A stretch of 64,000 nucleotides of DNA. It comes from Salipiger pallidus (GTDB lineage: Bacteria > Pseudomonadota > Alphaproteobacteria > Rhodobacterales > Rhodobacteraceae). The stretch is from assembly GCF_014643635.1 (NCBI RefSeq), contig NZ_BMJV01000005.1, positions 186,274 to 250,273 of the forward strand, given 5' to 3'. A program made the translations under genes and the position numbers. The notes beneath the pieces were generated by a model. The model worked only from the letters and a program-made list of their open reading frames with translations, searched no databases and was not told where the DNA came from. Shown here one piece after another: positions 36,619 through 46,373 of the stretch. Positions within the stretch are counted from its first letter, which is position 1; the number at the start of each line of letters is the position of its first letter.

Positions 36619-37890
36619 TCACGCGCCGTCCGGTCGCACGAGGATCGCCCGGAAGTCGTTGACGTTTGTGCCCGACGGGCCAGGCACAAAAAGCGCGTCC
36701 AGGCGGTCAAAAGCTCCCCACGCATCGTTGCGGGCCAGCAAGGTCATGGCATCCTCGCCGCCCTCGCGCAGCCGTGCCGCCATCGTTCCGTCGGCAAAGG
36801 CACCGGCGTTGTCCTCGGTGCCGTCGATACCGTCGGTATCGGCCGCCAGGGCATGGATGCCCTGCTGGCCGTCGATGGCATGCAGGAAAGACAGCAGGAA
36901 CGCCGTGTTGCGCCCGCCTCGCCCGCCACTGCCGCGCAGGGTCACCGTGGTCTCGCCCCCGGACAGCAGCACGACCGGTGCCGGCACGGGACGGCCCCGG
37001 CTCGCCACCTCGCGGGCGATGGCGGCGTGGACAAGCCCCACGTCCTTTGCCTCGCCCTCGATGGCATCTGACAGGATGACCGCCGGGATTCCGCCCTCAT
37101 CGGCCTTGCGTGCCGCCGCCTCGAGAGACAGCCGGGCAGACGCGACGACCATTACCTCGTTGCGCGCAAAGCAGGCATCTTCCGGCACCGGTGCGGCTGA
37201 TGCCTCGCTACGGATATGCGCCAGCACCCTGTCCGATACGTCAATGTTCCACGCCTCGATCATTGCCAGCGCCGCGCGCGCATCCACATGGTCCGGCACC
37301 GTCGGACCCGAGGCCACCTGCGCCGGATCGTCACCTGGCACATCCGAAACCACGAGGCTGACCACCTTTGCCGGCGCGCAGGCGGCGGCAAGGCGCCCCC
37401 CCTTGATGCGGCTTGCGTGCTTGCGGATGGCGTTCATCACCCCGATCGGCGCCCCTGACGCCAGAAGCGCCCGGTTCAGCGCCTGCTCATCCTCGAGGGT
37501 CAGCCCCTCGGGCGGTGCCGGCAGCAGGGCCGAACCGCCACCACAGACAAGCGCCACCACCAGGTCATCCTCGGTCAGCCCCGCAACCGCGCCGAACAGC
37601 GCTTCGGTCGCCTCGAGGCCTGCCGCGTCGGGCACGGGGTGCGCCGCTTCAAGCACGCGCAGATGCTTGCACGGGGTGGCATAGCCGTAGCGGGTGACAA
37701 CCACCCCCTCGACGGGCGCGTCCCAGAGCCGCTCGAAGGCCGAGGCCAGCTGTGCCGCCCCCTTGCCCAGACCGATCACCACCGTGCGCCCCTTCGGCTT
37801 TGCCGGCATCGCCTCGGCCAGGGCCAGCTCCGGATCAGCAGCCGCGATTGCGGCCTCGTAAAGCCCCGTCAGAAATGCCTGTTCGTCCAT
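36619..37890 (-). CDS. Glycerate 2-kinase / MOFRL-family protein (GckA/TtuD type)
   Basis: A 423-aa protein with the GckA layout: N-terminal domain (VVIGLGKGAAQLASAFERLW, ALVCGGGSALLPAP, NAIRKHASRIKGGRLA, VSDVPGDDPAQVASGP) and C-terminal MOFRL domain (LLSGGETTVTLRGSGGRGGR, ADTDGIDGTEDNAGA). The family phosphorylates glycerate to 2-phosphoglycerate, although older entries call it hydroxypyruvate reductase. It feeds glyoxylate or serine-cycle carbon into glycolysis. The CoA-ligase-like gene that starts at 39624 runs in the same direction, with only 24 bp between its stop and this gene's start. Confidence 0.9.
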   Translation of the reverse strand: MDEQAFLTGLYEAAIAAADPELALAEAMPAKPKGRTVVIGLGKGAAQLASAFERLWDAPVEGVVVTRYGYATPCKHLRVLEAAHPVPDAAGLEATEALFGAVAGLTEDDLVVALVCGGGSALLPAPPEGLTLEDEQALNRALLASGAPIGVMNAIRKHASRIKGGRLAAACAPAKVVSLVVSDVPGDDPAQVASGPTVPDHVDARAALAMIEAWNIDVSDRVLAHIRSEASAAPVPEDACFARNEVMVVASARLSLEAAARKADEGGIPAVILSDAIEGEAKDVGLVHAAIAREVASRGRPVPAPVVLLSGGETTVTLRGSGGRGGRNTAFLLSFLHAIDGQQGIHALAADTDGIDGTEDNAGAFADGTMAARLREGGEDAMTLLARNDAWGAFDRLDALFVPGPSGTNVNDFRAILVRPDGA

Positions 37891-37914
37891 CTTGTGCCTT
37901 CCCTGGTTTCGTCC

Positions 37915-39624
37915 TCACTCCCCGGCCGCGCGGTTGCGCGGCCCGGACGCATGGGCACCTCTGCCCGCGTCCGGTCGGAGGACAAGCTCGAACTCCCCCG
38001 GCTTGCCTCCTTCAGCGATGACGTGATCCTGCACCGAGTGCAGGGCGGGCACAACCGATGCAACCTGTTCCTTGCCCAGTCCCAACGATCGCAGCATGAC
38101 TTCGGCCTCTCCCCCGCGCAGGGGCAGCAGGGCGATGCTGCGCTCCGGCCCGTGGCTCAGCGTCAGGACATAGCCATAGGTCCGATCAAGCGAGAGCCGC
38201 ATCCTCAGTTCGGGTCCAGCGCTGGCGGTCGCAGGCAGCGGATCAAGGCCCTGCCCGGCCAGCATGGCCCTCACCTGGCCTTCATCCATAGGCACCGCTG
38301 GCGTATCAGCCGGCGGCACGAACAGTGGCGACGCGTGGCGCTGGATACCGCCCAGCTTGACACAGGCCCGAAGTGCCTCGAACGCGGCCGACAACCCTGC
38401 CAGCGGGATCAGCTGGTGGGCCAGAAGCGCCTCGGCCTGTGGCTCCGGCATGCCTTCGGGCAAGGCCGAAACCACGGCAAGAGGCATCTCGACGGTCTGC
38501 TTGGCAAGGATCGCCGCCTCGATGACCTTCGCCCAGATGTCGCTGTCGCAGCGATCGGCGCGCGGGTGATCGATCACCAGCAACGTCAAAACCGCCCGGC
38601 CCGACATCGCCTCGGCGATCAGCCGGGCGATGCGCGCGACCGGCAGCGCCGCAGCCTGCTGCGCATCCAGCGGATTGGCCAGTACGGCATCGCGCCCAAG
38701 ATCGCTGCGCAGCGCCTCGAGCTGTAGGTCGGTGAAAGCCGGGAAGCTCAGGCCGCGCGACTGGCCCAGTTCACGGATCAGCCCGGCGGCGCATCCCGAC
38801 ACCGACAGCGCCGAGATCTGCGGCGCTGGCATGACACCCATAACGTGGAGCATCTTGAGCGCTTCGAGCAGGCCCTCGGGCGTGCGCACCCGAGCGGCGC
38901 CAGCCCGGGCCAGAAGTGCCGCCGCGCCGTCTTCTTCACCGGCCCGCAGTACAACGATGGACTTGCCCAGCCGTTCTGCAACCTGGGCCATCTCAAGGAA
39001 CATCTCGGGGCTGCCGAGGTCCTCGCCCTGGATGCCGAGGGCCGTCACCCGGGGGTCCTCGAGAAGCGCGCGGCCGAGCATCGCCATGCGGGTCTGCGCC
39101 GGCCCGGGATGGGCCACCGCGATGCAGGCGATGGGCAGGCCGCGCCGATGCATCGACAGGGTCTGGGCAAGACTGGCACTGCGCGAGATGATGGCGACGC
39201 CGCGCTTGACCGGCCGTAGCCCGTGCGCGCCGTTCCAAAGAGGCAGCCGTTCCAGCGCGTTGATCATGCCCCGGCAATCGGGCCCGAGCAACGGCATCTC
39301 GCCCGCCGCGGCGGCCAGCGCCTCGGCATCCGCCTTGCCCTGGCAGATCGCGCCGCCTGCTCCCTTGGCAGAAAGCCCGGCCACCGCCTCGACGGCGGCG
39401 CCCTGCGCCAGCCCGATGATGGCCGCGTCCGGCCCCGCTGGCAGGTGCCCAATGTCGTCGAATGCACGCAGCCCTGCCACGTGCCCCGCACCGGGCACCA
39501 CCGGCCAGATGTCCCAGACATACCCCATGGAGCGGATGTTACTGATGATGTCGTGGCACCAGGCCTCTGGTCCGACAAGGGCGACGGACCGTGGGCCAAG
39601 CAGCCTGGAAAAGTCTCTGGTCAT
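37915..39624 (-). CDS. Acyl-CoA synthetase (NDP-forming)-like protein lacking the catalytic His
   Basis: A 569-aa relative of ADP-forming acetyl-CoA/feruloyl-CoA synthetases. The CoA-binding start (FSRLLGPRSVALVGPEAWCH), the LLGPDCRGMIN segment (LGPNCLGLI in active enzymes) and a KSIVVLRAGEEDG strand are recognisable. At the usual S-H-T-G loop carrying the phosphorylated histidine the sequence is ARAG, and the C-terminal ATP-grasp part is reduced to a short piece (ELRMRLSLDRTYGYVLTL). It probably no longer makes CoA esters and may be a binding or regulatory protein. The ATG at 39624 was chosen because the fold begins there. Confidence 0.7.
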   Translation of the reverse strand: MTRDFSRLLGPRSVALVGPEAWCHDIISNIRSMGYVWDIWPVVPGAGHVAGLRAFDDIGHLPAGPDAAIIGLAQGAAVEAVAGLSAKGAGGAICQGKADAEALAAAAGEMPLLGPDCRGMINALERLPLWNGAHGLRPVKRGVAIISRSASLAQTLSMHRRGLPIACIAVAHPGPAQTRMAMLGRALLEDPRVTALGIQGEDLGSPEMFLEMAQVAERLGKSIVVLRAGEEDGAAALLARAGAARVRTPEGLLEALKMLHVMGVMPAPQISALSVSGCAAGLIRELGQSRGLSFPAFTDLQLEALRSDLGRDAVLANPLDAQQAAALPVARIARLIAEAMSGRAVLTLLVIDHPRADRCDSDIWAKVIEAAILAKQTVEMPLAVVSALPEGMPEPQAEALLAHQLIPLAGLSAAFEALRACVKLGGIQRHASPLFVPPADTPAVPMDEGQVRAMLAGQGLDPLPATASAGPELRMRLSLDRTYGYVLTLSHGPERSIALLPLRGGEAEVMLRSLGLGKEQVASVVPALHSVQDHVIAEGGKPGEFELVLRPDAGRGAHASGPRNRAAGE

Positions 39625-39804
39625 GTGCCATCCCATCCCGATCAAAGGCTTGATAATTCTCATATAGGGGCGGGCCCCCTCGGGAACAGTTGCCCTCGCG
39701 ATGATGTCAGGGCGAGCGTTTTCCACCGACCGCTCCGACCAACCTCGAAGTTGGCACGGAACATCGGCGGAATTGCGACAGTTCTGCGCGCAAAAGTTGA
39801 ACCG

Positions 39805-40272
39805 TTAACGCAACCTACCGGCCATCCGTGCAAGATCGTAGCCGTACCATTCAAGAATGGTGCGCGCCGCGCCAAGCCGCTCGCCCGGGGCACCGCCGCG
39901 GTCCATGATCCACACTTGGCTGCCAGCGGGATCGCCTACGGCAGCAGTGCGGTTGTCCGCGTCGATCCAGTGCACCCAGAGCTGCCGCGCGCCGGTATCG
40001 TAGCGCCCCGGAGCAAGCCGCGACAGCGGCGACACCTCGCCGCCCAACGACAGGCTGCCCCCCGTGAACCTCACCCGCGTGCCCGGAGCCACCCCTGCCC
40101 CTTCGATCACCGTCCAGTCCCCCGCGAGCCGGGCATCGGTCACGTCGGACTGACTGGCCACTGGATAGGTCGGATTGCGAAGCGGAATGGGCGAGACCGG
40201 AAGCGTACCGCGCGGTGCATTGCACGCCCCGAGCATGACAACCAGCAGCATGAGGGCAAGGCGGTTTCTCAT
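39805..40272 (-). CDS. Predicted lipoprotein, lipocalin-like
   Basis: A 155-aa protein with a lipoprotein signal (MRNRLALMLLVVMLGAC, lipobox LGAC with Cys17), so likely membrane-anchored in the periplasm. The mature part is beta-rich: LAGDWTVIEGAGVAPGTRVR, QLWVHWIDADNRTAAVGDP, SQVWIMDRGG. This pattern suggests a small lipocalin/calycin-type barrel. The SGNH hydrolase stop upstream overlaps its start by 4 bp, so the two are coupled. Confidence 0.75.
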   Translation of the reverse strand: MRNRLALMLLVVMLGACNAPRGTLPVSPIPLRNPTYPVASQSDVTDARLAGDWTVIEGAGVAPGTRVRFTGGSLSLGGEVSPLSRLAPGRYDTGARQLWVHWIDADNRTAAVGDPAGSQVWIMDRGGAPGERLGAARTILEWYGYDLARMAGRLR

Positions 40273-40895
40273 GACAGGATCCCTCGGACGGTGTTCGCCA
40301 TGATCGCGCCGAAGCGCTCATGCTCGGGCACCTCCCAGTGCACCCCGTCCCCGTCCGACACGCAAACATGCGCCCCGGCTTCAAGGAATGCCGCTCCGTG
40401 ACGTGCGGCCACGTCCTGCAGATGCCGCTCGAGACCCGTTTGGCGGCTCTCGGCGCCGGTAAAGACATCCCGAAGCGTCCCGGTTTCGCGCACTGGCGCG
40501 GGGCTTATCACGAGGGTCCGGCGATGCACGCCCTCGGCCTGTGCGGCGAGCACGATGCGCTCGACCGAACGGGCGATCTCGTAGGCGGTGACCCCGTAGC
40601 GCGGCTTGAGGTCGTTGGTGCCCAGCATCACGATCAGCAGATCGATGGGCTTGTGGCTGTGCAGGATGGCGGGAAGCACCTTGATACCGTTGCGCTCGCC
40701 TCCCTCGACCACGTCGTCATGCACGGTGGTGCGGCCCGGAAGACCTTCGCTCATGACCTCGTGATCGGGCCCCAGAAGCCGGGCCATGACATCGGGCCAG
40801 CGCTGCCCGCGCGGATGGCGCAGGGATTGGCCGGCGATGGTCATGGGCATGGTGCCATGGGTGTTACTGTCGCCGTAGCACAGGATGACGCTCAT
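40269..40895 (-). CDS. SGNH/GDSL-family hydrolase
   Basis: A 208-aa esterase-fold protein. Block I is VILCYGDSNTHGTMP (Ser9), block II is the SEGLPGRTT Gly, block III is MLGTNDLK with the Asn, and the Asp-His pair is SDGDGVHWEVPEH. This type is related to arylesterases and acyl-CoA thioesterase/lysophospholipase enzymes. No signal peptide. The start is set at 40895 by GGAGG upstream; the longer frame begins in the 145-bp gap. Substrate unknown. Confidence 0.88.
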   Translation of the reverse strand: MSVILCYGDSNTHGTMPMTIAGQSLRHPRGQRWPDVMARLLGPDHEVMSEGLPGRTTVHDDVVEGGERNGIKVLPAILHSHKPIDLLIVMLGTNDLKPRYGVTAYEIARSVERIVLAAQAEGVHRRTLVISPAPVRETGTLRDVFTGAESRQTGLERHLQDVAARHGAAFLEAGAHVCVSDGDGVHWEVPEHERFGAIMANTVRGILS

Positions 40896-41040
40896 CGTTT
40901 CCTCCCGGGGAAGTGGTCGCCGGACGGTGCGGCACCGCGCGGCAGGGCGCAAGGCCCGCAACGACAGAATGTCCCACGACCCGGGTTTCGTTTACCGGCT
41001 GGAAACCTTCTGCCCCGATACCTGTCGCAGGAGGACCATC

Positions 41041-41313
41041 ATGCAGATTGTTGGCACGGCACCGACGACAGCGACACTGATCACCCTGCCGGCGCGCGGC
41101 GCGCCGCCCCTCTTGGCTGCCGGACACGTGGAGCCGGAGCACGTGGCATCGCGACCGGCAAGGCAGCTCAGGCGGTTACGGCAGCGCTATCTGCACCAGG
41201 ACATGATACTCGGCACGGAGGGCTTCATCGAAGAAGCTACCCTGTCGCCCGGTTTCTCCGTTATCTTTCAGGTCAGCGCCCATGCGTCGCTGACGCGGCA
41301 GCCACGGCCCTGA
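41041..41313 (+). CDS. Small protein of unknown function (90 aa)
   Basis: Open frame MQIVGTAPTTATLITLPARG onward, with a good AGGAGG ribosome site 6 nt before the ATG. It continues with an Arg-rich RQLRRLRQRYLHQD and a hydrophobic FSVIFQVSAH. No family recognised. The ribosome site and the gap it fills between divergent neighbours are the only support; it could be non-coding. Confidence 0.4.
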   Translation: MQIVGTAPTTATLITLPARGAPPLLAAGHVEPEHVASRPARQLRRLRQRYLHQDMILGTEGFIEEATLSPGFSVIFQVSAHASLTRQPRP

Positions 41314-41356
41314 TCTCGCCCTGACTGAAACACCGATCAGGATCCTGCCCGTAGCC

Positions 41357-42073
41357 CTAGCCGCGGAAGCCGGTTGCGACCACGAATTTCTCGGAGGAGT
41401 CCGCCCGACTTGCCGGGGGCTTCACGTTGGCGACCTTTTCGAAGCGCTTCTTGAGAAGGGCCTGAAGCCCCTGCTCTGCCCCGCCCGCAAGCACCTTGGC
41501 GACAAAGGTGCCGCCCGGCTCGAGCACGTCGAAGGCCAGCTCCGCCGCTGCCTCGCACAGCGAGATGATGCGCAGGTGGTCCGTCTGCTTGTGCCCCGAA
41601 GACGAGGCCGCCATGTCCGACATCACCACGTGCGCGGTGCCGCCAAGCCATTCCTTGACCTTGTCATCGGCACCTTCGTCCATGAAATCGAGCTGGTGGA
41701 TCTCGGCGCCGGGGATCGGGATGACCTCCTGCAGGTCCACCCCGAGGACAAAGCCCTGCGCCTTGCCGGACCGCTCGCCCAGCGCGTTGACGCGGGGCAC
41801 CGCCACCTGGCACCAGCCGCCGGGTGCACAGCCAAGGTCCACCACCCGTGCGCCCGGCACGAGGAAGCGAAACTTCTCGTCCAGCTCGAGGATCTTGAAC
41901 GCCGCGCGTCCACGATAGCCTTCGTCCTTGGCGCGCTTCACATACGGGTCGTTCAGCTGCCGCTGCAGCCAGCGGGTCGAGGACGTGGTCCGCCCCCGTG
42001 CCGTCTTGACCTTGACCTTGAGATCGCGCTGCCCGCGTCCGGAGGTGTTCTTTCCCGTCGGCTTCTTCGCCAT
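41357..42073 (-). CDS. rlmE: 23S rRNA (uridine-2'-O-)-methyltransferase
   Basis: A 238-aa RlmE/FtsJ enzyme methylating U2552 of 23S rRNA. The SAM motif [15 protein letters not shown] is followed by the Lys-Asp-Lys-Glu tetrad: Lys in [13 protein letters not shown], Asp in [13 protein letters not shown], Lys in [11 protein letters not shown] and Glu in [11 protein letters not shown]. The basic N-terminal extension ([20 protein letters not shown]) is usual in alphaproteobacteria. The ATG at 42073 matches this start; the longer frame reads into the upstream gap. Confidence 0.95.
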   Translation of the reverse strand: MAKKPTGKNTSGRGQRDLKVKVKTARGRTTSSTRWLQRQLNDPYVKRAKDEGYRGRAAFKILELDEKFRFLVPGARVVDLGCAPGGWCQVAVPRVNALGERSGKAQGFVLGVDLQEVIPIPGAEIHQLDFMDEGADDKVKEWLGGTAHVVMSDMAASSSGHKQTDHLRIISLCEAAAELAFDVLEPGGTFVAKVLAGGAEQGLQALLKKRFEKVANVKPPASRADSSEKFVVATGFRG

Positions 42074-42318
42074 GTCTGCGTCCCCGCCTTTGGGGCCGGC
42101 ACGCTCGCGCCGACCTGTGTTCGCGGCTGCAATGCCCGCTGGGGCGCGATAGTGCAAGGGTTTGCGCCGTTCTCCAAGGCCCCTTGCCAGCCGCCCGCAA
42201 TTGACGATCCAGCCCGGCAATGCGATGTTTCCCACCATCATCGGCCACACCGGAGCAACCGGCGGGCCACGAGAGGCCGGAGCGGGCGGATGTGCAGACC
42301 AGTGACGCGGGGGCGCCC

Positions 42319-43338
42319 ATGCGCGTGACTGCGGTGACATGCGTGAAGAACGAAGGCCCCTTCCTACTGGAATGGGTGGCCTACAACCGCCTGATCGGCG
42401 TGACGCATTTCCTGTTCTACACCAACGATTGCAGCGACGGCACCGACGCGCTTCTGGATGCCATGGGCGACTACGGCGTCACACGCCTGCCCAACCCCGC
42501 CGAGGGCCGCAACTACCAGATGGAGGCACTCAAACATGCGGCCCGCCATCCGCTGGTGACCGGCGCGGACTGGGTGTGGGTGGCCGATGTGGATGAGTTT
42601 CTGAACATACATGCGGGCGACCATACCCTTCCCGCGCTAATAGAGGCCTGCGGCGATCCGCAGGCGGTCTCGGTCACGTTCCAGTTCTTCGCCAATGACG
42701 GCATCGAAACCTACGAGGACCGCCCTGTCATCGAGCAGTTCACCCACACCCACAATCCCGACCTGTGGTGCGCTGAGACCGCCATCGAGGTCAAGACGCT
42801 GGTGCGCCGTGATTTCCCGCTGCACTACTACGGCGCGCATCGGCCATTCTGTCGCGACAGGCCGCGGGTGGCGCCGCCGGTCTGGACCGACGGGTCGGGC
42901 CGCCCAGTGCCACCGAAATTCCTCAAGGCCGCCAATCCGCGCCGCATGCGCAAGTTTCCTGCAGCGGGCGCACGGCACCATGCCACGCTGAACCACTACG
43001 CGCTGCGCTCTCTCGACAGCTATATCGTCAAGAACGACCGGGGCGACGTGAACCGCGAGGGGCGTGCCTTCGGTGACACCTACTGGCGCGAACGTAACGA
43101 CAGCGCGTGGGAAGACCAGTCTATCCTCCGCCACCTGCCCGCGCTCCACGCAGCATTGGCCAAGATGAAGTGCGGCCCCCTCGGGGCGCTGCACGAGGCC
43201 AGTGTCGCCGCCCACCGCGCCCGGCGCGATGCACTGCTGACCGACCCCGCCTTTGCGAAGATGCACGGACAGTTGAAGGCGCTTCCCCCATATCCTCCCG
43301 GCGAACCCGAGCTGATGACAGAACTGGGACTTGCCTAG
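42319..43338 (+). CDS. Glycosyltransferase-like protein (Glyco_tranf_2_4 domain)
   Basis: A 339-aa member of the GT2-related family with the start [39 protein letters not shown] and the DxD-like metal site [14 protein letters not shown]. Such proteins transfer sugars onto surface glycans or proteins. No signal peptide or membrane span. The ATG at 42319 is used because the conserved domain starts at residue 1. The sulfotransferase gene begins directly after the stop. One of three related transferases in this cluster. Confidence 0.85.
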   Translation: MRVTAVTCVKNEGPFLLEWVAYNRLIGVTHFLFYTNDCSDGTDALLDAMGDYGVTRLPNPAEGRNYQMEALKHAARHPLVTGADWVWVADVDEFLNIHAGDHTLPALIEACGDPQAVSVTFQFFANDGIETYEDRPVIEQFTHTHNPDLWCAETAIEVKTLVRRDFPLHYYGAHRPFCRDRPRVAPPVWTDGSGRPVPPKFLKAANPRRMRKFPAAGARHHATLNHYALRSLDSYIVKNDRGDVNREGRAFGDTYWRERNDSAWEDQSILRHLPALHAALAKMKCGPLGALHEASVAAHRARRDALLTDPAFAKMHGQLKALPPYPPGEPELMTELGLA

Positions 43339-43974
43339 ATGGCCGTGAAGCTCATCAATCTTGGCCTGCCCAAGACAGGCACCACCACCCTTGGCGTCGC
43401 ACTCGAGAAGTCGGGCTGGCTGGTGGCAGACTTCAAGCTGCGCCGCCGGACCTGTCCGGAGAAGGACATCGCCGGCAGCTTCGTGGGGCGCCAGCTCTAC
43501 GAGGGCTACTACGGTTCGGGTGATCCGCTGGAGCGGCTGGGCAGCTTCGACGCACTGACCGAGATCTCGGTGCTGAACCGCGATCTGTGCCTCTGGCCGC
43601 AGACCGATTTCGGGCTGATCCAGAGCCTGCGCGACCGGCACCCGGACCTGCGGTTCGTCGCGTCGTGGCGCGACCCGGAAGAGGCCGCGCATTCCATGCT
43701 GCGCTGGTCAGATCTTGGCACGAACCGGCTGCCTGGCGGCAATGTTCCTGGCCTTCCCAAGGGGTTTGGCGATACCCGCCTGCAACGAGCCACGTGGATC
43801 GCGCAGCATTACGCCTTCCTGCGGCATCTCTTTGCCGATGATCCGCGGTTCCTCGAATACGACATCGCCGATCCGCAGGCTCCGGCCAGAATCTCGGCCC
43901 ACATCGGGGTCGAGTTGCCATGGTGGGGACAGGCGAACGAGAACACGTCGGTCCGGACCGGATCCGCCACGTGA
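43339..43974 (+). CDS. Sulfotransferase-family protein
   Basis: A 211-aa protein with the PAPS-binding P-loop NLGLPKTGTTTLGVALEKSG (residues 7-26) and a 3'-phosphate-type segment FVASWRDPEEAAHSMLRW. It probably transfers sulfate to a glycan or small molecule. It starts at the base following the stop of the first glycosyltransferase, and its own stop overlaps the GTG of the fusion gene by 4 bp. The C-terminus is shorter than in typical 250-300 aa sulfotransferases. Confidence 0.83.
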   Translation: MAVKLINLGLPKTGTTTLGVALEKSGWLVADFKLRRRTCPEKDIAGSFVGRQLYEGYYGSGDPLERLGSFDALTEISVLNRDLCLWPQTDFGLIQSLRDRHPDLRFVASWRDPEEAAHSMLRWSDLGTNRLPGGNVPGLPKGFGDTRLQRATWIAQHYAFLRHLFADDPRFLEYDIADPQAPARISAHIGVELPWWGQANENTSVRTGSAT

Positions 43975-46370
43975 GGATCATCGTGCATATCGGCCCCGAC
44001 GCCGCAGCGACGGACCGCCTTCAGCAGGTGCTGCAGGCCAGGCACGAAGACCTTCGGGCCAACGGCGTGCTCCACGCCCAGGCGCCGGGGGCCAGGAACC
44101 ATACGCGGCTGTTCATGGCGGTATCGGACCCTGGAGCGGTGGATGCCCTGCGCTTCAACCGGGGTTACATGCTGCCCGGCAAACAGGCCGAGCTTCGGGA
44201 CGACCTGCGCCAGCGGCTGATGCAAGAAGTCGAGATAGCGTCACCGGACCTGCTGATCCTGTCTGCGCATCAGCTTGGGTCCGGCCTGTCATCGCGAAGC
44301 GAATTCAAGGCGCTGCGCGACCTGCTTTCTCCCATATCCCAAGACATCACCCTTGTGGCTCATCTGGACGATCCCGCGCGCATGCTGGTCCGTCGCTACG
44401 GGGCGCAACTCCTTGAAGGGCGCAACCGGTCCCTTGCGCTCGAGCTTGGTGTTGCCCGCGCGCAGGACTGGTGGCAGTCGGCGCTTCGGACCCGTCCGGC
44501 GATTGATCCGCAGGCGGGACAATTCGCCGAGGCGCAGGGCGCGGTGTTCTGGCTGGATTTTGCCCGGATGCAGCATGAATGGGAAACCGTGTTCGGCAAG
44601 GGGGCGATGCGCCTGCGCAGTCTCGACCTGACGCGCCTTTACGGTCCCGATGCCGCGCAGGAGATGTGCGAAGCCTTCGGCATATCCGGCGCCGTCGGCC
44701 CCGCCACACCGGAACGTCCCCCCGCCCCCATGTCTGCCGCGTGGATGACCCGGTGCCGGCTGATGAACGACGCGCTCCTGCGGCTTCTGGCGCAGCGCGG
44801 CACGTTCCTGCCCCGACCGCTCTGGCGCAAGCTGCTGGGCGAGATCAAGGTACACGGGCGAGGCATCGCACCCGGTAGCCTCGGCGCCATTTCGGAGCGT
44901 TTTGCCGACGACATCACCGCGCTTTGCGCACAGCATCCCGGGCTGAACCCGGCGGCGATGGCCCCCGATGCGCCGCTGCCGTCTTGGACCGAGACGGACC
45001 CGACTTTGGGATTTCGCGCCACCCAGTACCTGCTGGCCTTCCGCAAGCGGATCGAGAAAGCCTCGGCCGAAGAAAGCCTGCTGCGGGCACCAGAACTTGC
45101 GCAGCTGCGCGCCGCGCAGACGCCGCGCCCGCAACAGGCCCGCCCGATCCGGGCAAAGCCTCCCGAGGCCCCACCGGTGCCTGCGCTCGGGCCCGATGCC
45201 GAGCGGCACATGCCCGCCTCGGCCCGGCAGGCTTATGCCCGGCTGGCAAGGTCTCCCTATGCACCGCACGACCGCCTGGGGCAGATCGACGAGGAACAGC
45301 GCCTACCGCCCTACGATGCCGCGCCGCGCGCCGCCTTGCCAGAGGGCAGCAGCGGCACGGTGATCATCGCCTGCATGAAGAACGAAGCCCCCTATATCGC
45401 CGAATGGGTGGCCCATCACCGCGCCCTCGGCGTGGACGGCTTCCTTGTCTACACCAACGACTGCGATGATGGCACCGCCGAGATCCTCGACCGCTTGCAA
45501 CAGATGGGTGTGGTGGAGCACCGGCGCAACGATGACTGGCAGGGCAAATCACCGCAACAATGGGCACTCGACCGGGCGCTGACCGACCCGCTGGTGCAGC
45601 AGGCAGCGTGGATCATTCACATCGACGTGGACGAGTTCATCAACGTGCGCTGCGGCAACGGCACGTTGGGGGACCTGCTGGCGCGGGTGCCGGACGCCAC
45701 CAATATCGCGATGACATGGCGCCTTTTCGGCAACGACGGTGTGCGGCGGCTGGAGGACCGCCTCGTCATTGACCAGTTCGAGGCCTGCGCCCCGAAATTC
45801 TGCCCCAAGCCCCACACTGCTTGGGGCTTCAAATCCATGATCCGCAATATCGGAGCCTACGGCAAGCTGTCCTGCCACCGGCCCAACAAGCTGGCCGAGG
45901 GCGCCGAAACACGCGTGCGCTGGGTCAACGGCTCGGGCGAGGACATGACCGCCGAGGCCCTGCGCAACGGCTGGAGGTCGTCGAAGAAGACCATCGGCTA
46001 CGACCTCGTGCAGCTCAACCACTACCCCCTGCGCAGCGCCGAGAGCTTTCTCGTCAAACGCCAGAGAGGCCGCGCGCTGCACGTGGACCGCACCATCGGG
46101 CTCAACTACTGGATCCGCATGGACTGGTCCGGGGCCCGCGACATCACCATAAAGCGCAACCTTCCCCGGGTACGAGCCGAGTATGAGCGGCTGCTGGCGG
46201 ACCCCGAGCTTGGGCGGCTGCATGTGGCGGGCTTTGACTGGCACCGGGCCAAGGCGGCCGAGCTGCGGACCATCCCCGAATTTGCCGAGCTCTTCGAACA
46301 GGCGCAGAGCCTCAACCTGACGGCCACCGAACGCGCGGCCTATTCGCTTGCGCTTGACATGGAGAGCTGA
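43971..46370 (+). CDS. Fusion: degenerate sulfotransferase-like domain + Glyco_tranf_2_4
   Basis: A 799-aa protein. Residues 1-~300 look like a sulfotransferase-type P-loop domain (VRIIVHIGPDAAATDRLQQV), but the Lys-Thr-Gly-Thr-Thr PAPS loop is lost. A Pro-rich linker occupies about 390-440. From about 463 a glycosyltransferase domain like its neighbours follows: VIIACMKNEAPYIAEWVAHH, VYTNDCDDGTAEILD, IIHIDVDEFINVR. GTG at 43971 was chosen because it overlaps the previous stop (GTGA); an ATG 17 codons upstream is an alternative. Confidence 0.78.
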   Translation: MRIIVHIGPDAAATDRLQQVLQARHEDLRANGVLHAQAPGARNHTRLFMAVSDPGAVDALRFNRGYMLPGKQAELRDDLRQRLMQEVEIASPDLLILSAHQLGSGLSSRSEFKALRDLLSPISQDITLVAHLDDPARMLVRRYGAQLLEGRNRSLALELGVARAQDWWQSALRTRPAIDPQAGQFAEAQGAVFWLDFARMQHEWETVFGKGAMRLRSLDLTRLYGPDAAQEMCEAFGISGAVGPATPERPPAPMSAAWMTRCRLMNDALLRLLAQRGTFLPRPLWRKLLGEIKVHGRGIAPGSLGAISERFADDITALCAQHPGLNPAAMAPDAPLPSWTETDPTLGFRATQYLLAFRKRIEKASAEESLLRAPELAQLRAAQTPRPQQARPIRAKPPEAPPVPALGPDAERHMPASARQAYARLARSPYAPHDRLGQIDEEQRLPPYDAAPRAALPEGSSGTVIIACMKNEAPYIAEWVAHHRALGVDGFLVYTNDCDDGTAEILDRLQQMGVVEHRRNDDWQGKSPQQWALDRALTDPLVQQAAWIIHIDVDEFINVRCGNGTLGDLLARVPDATNIAMTWRLFGNDGVRRLEDRLVIDQFEACAPKFCPKPHTAWGFKSMIRNIGAYGKLSCHRPNKLAEGAETRVRWVNGSGEDMTAEALRNGWRSSKKTIGYDLVQLNHYPLRSAESFLVKRQRGRALHVDRTIGLNYWIRMDWSGARDITIKRNLPRVRAEYERLLADPELGRLHVAGFDWHRAKAAELRTIPEFAELFEQAQSLNLTATERAAYSLALDMES

Positions 46371-46373
46371 ACC

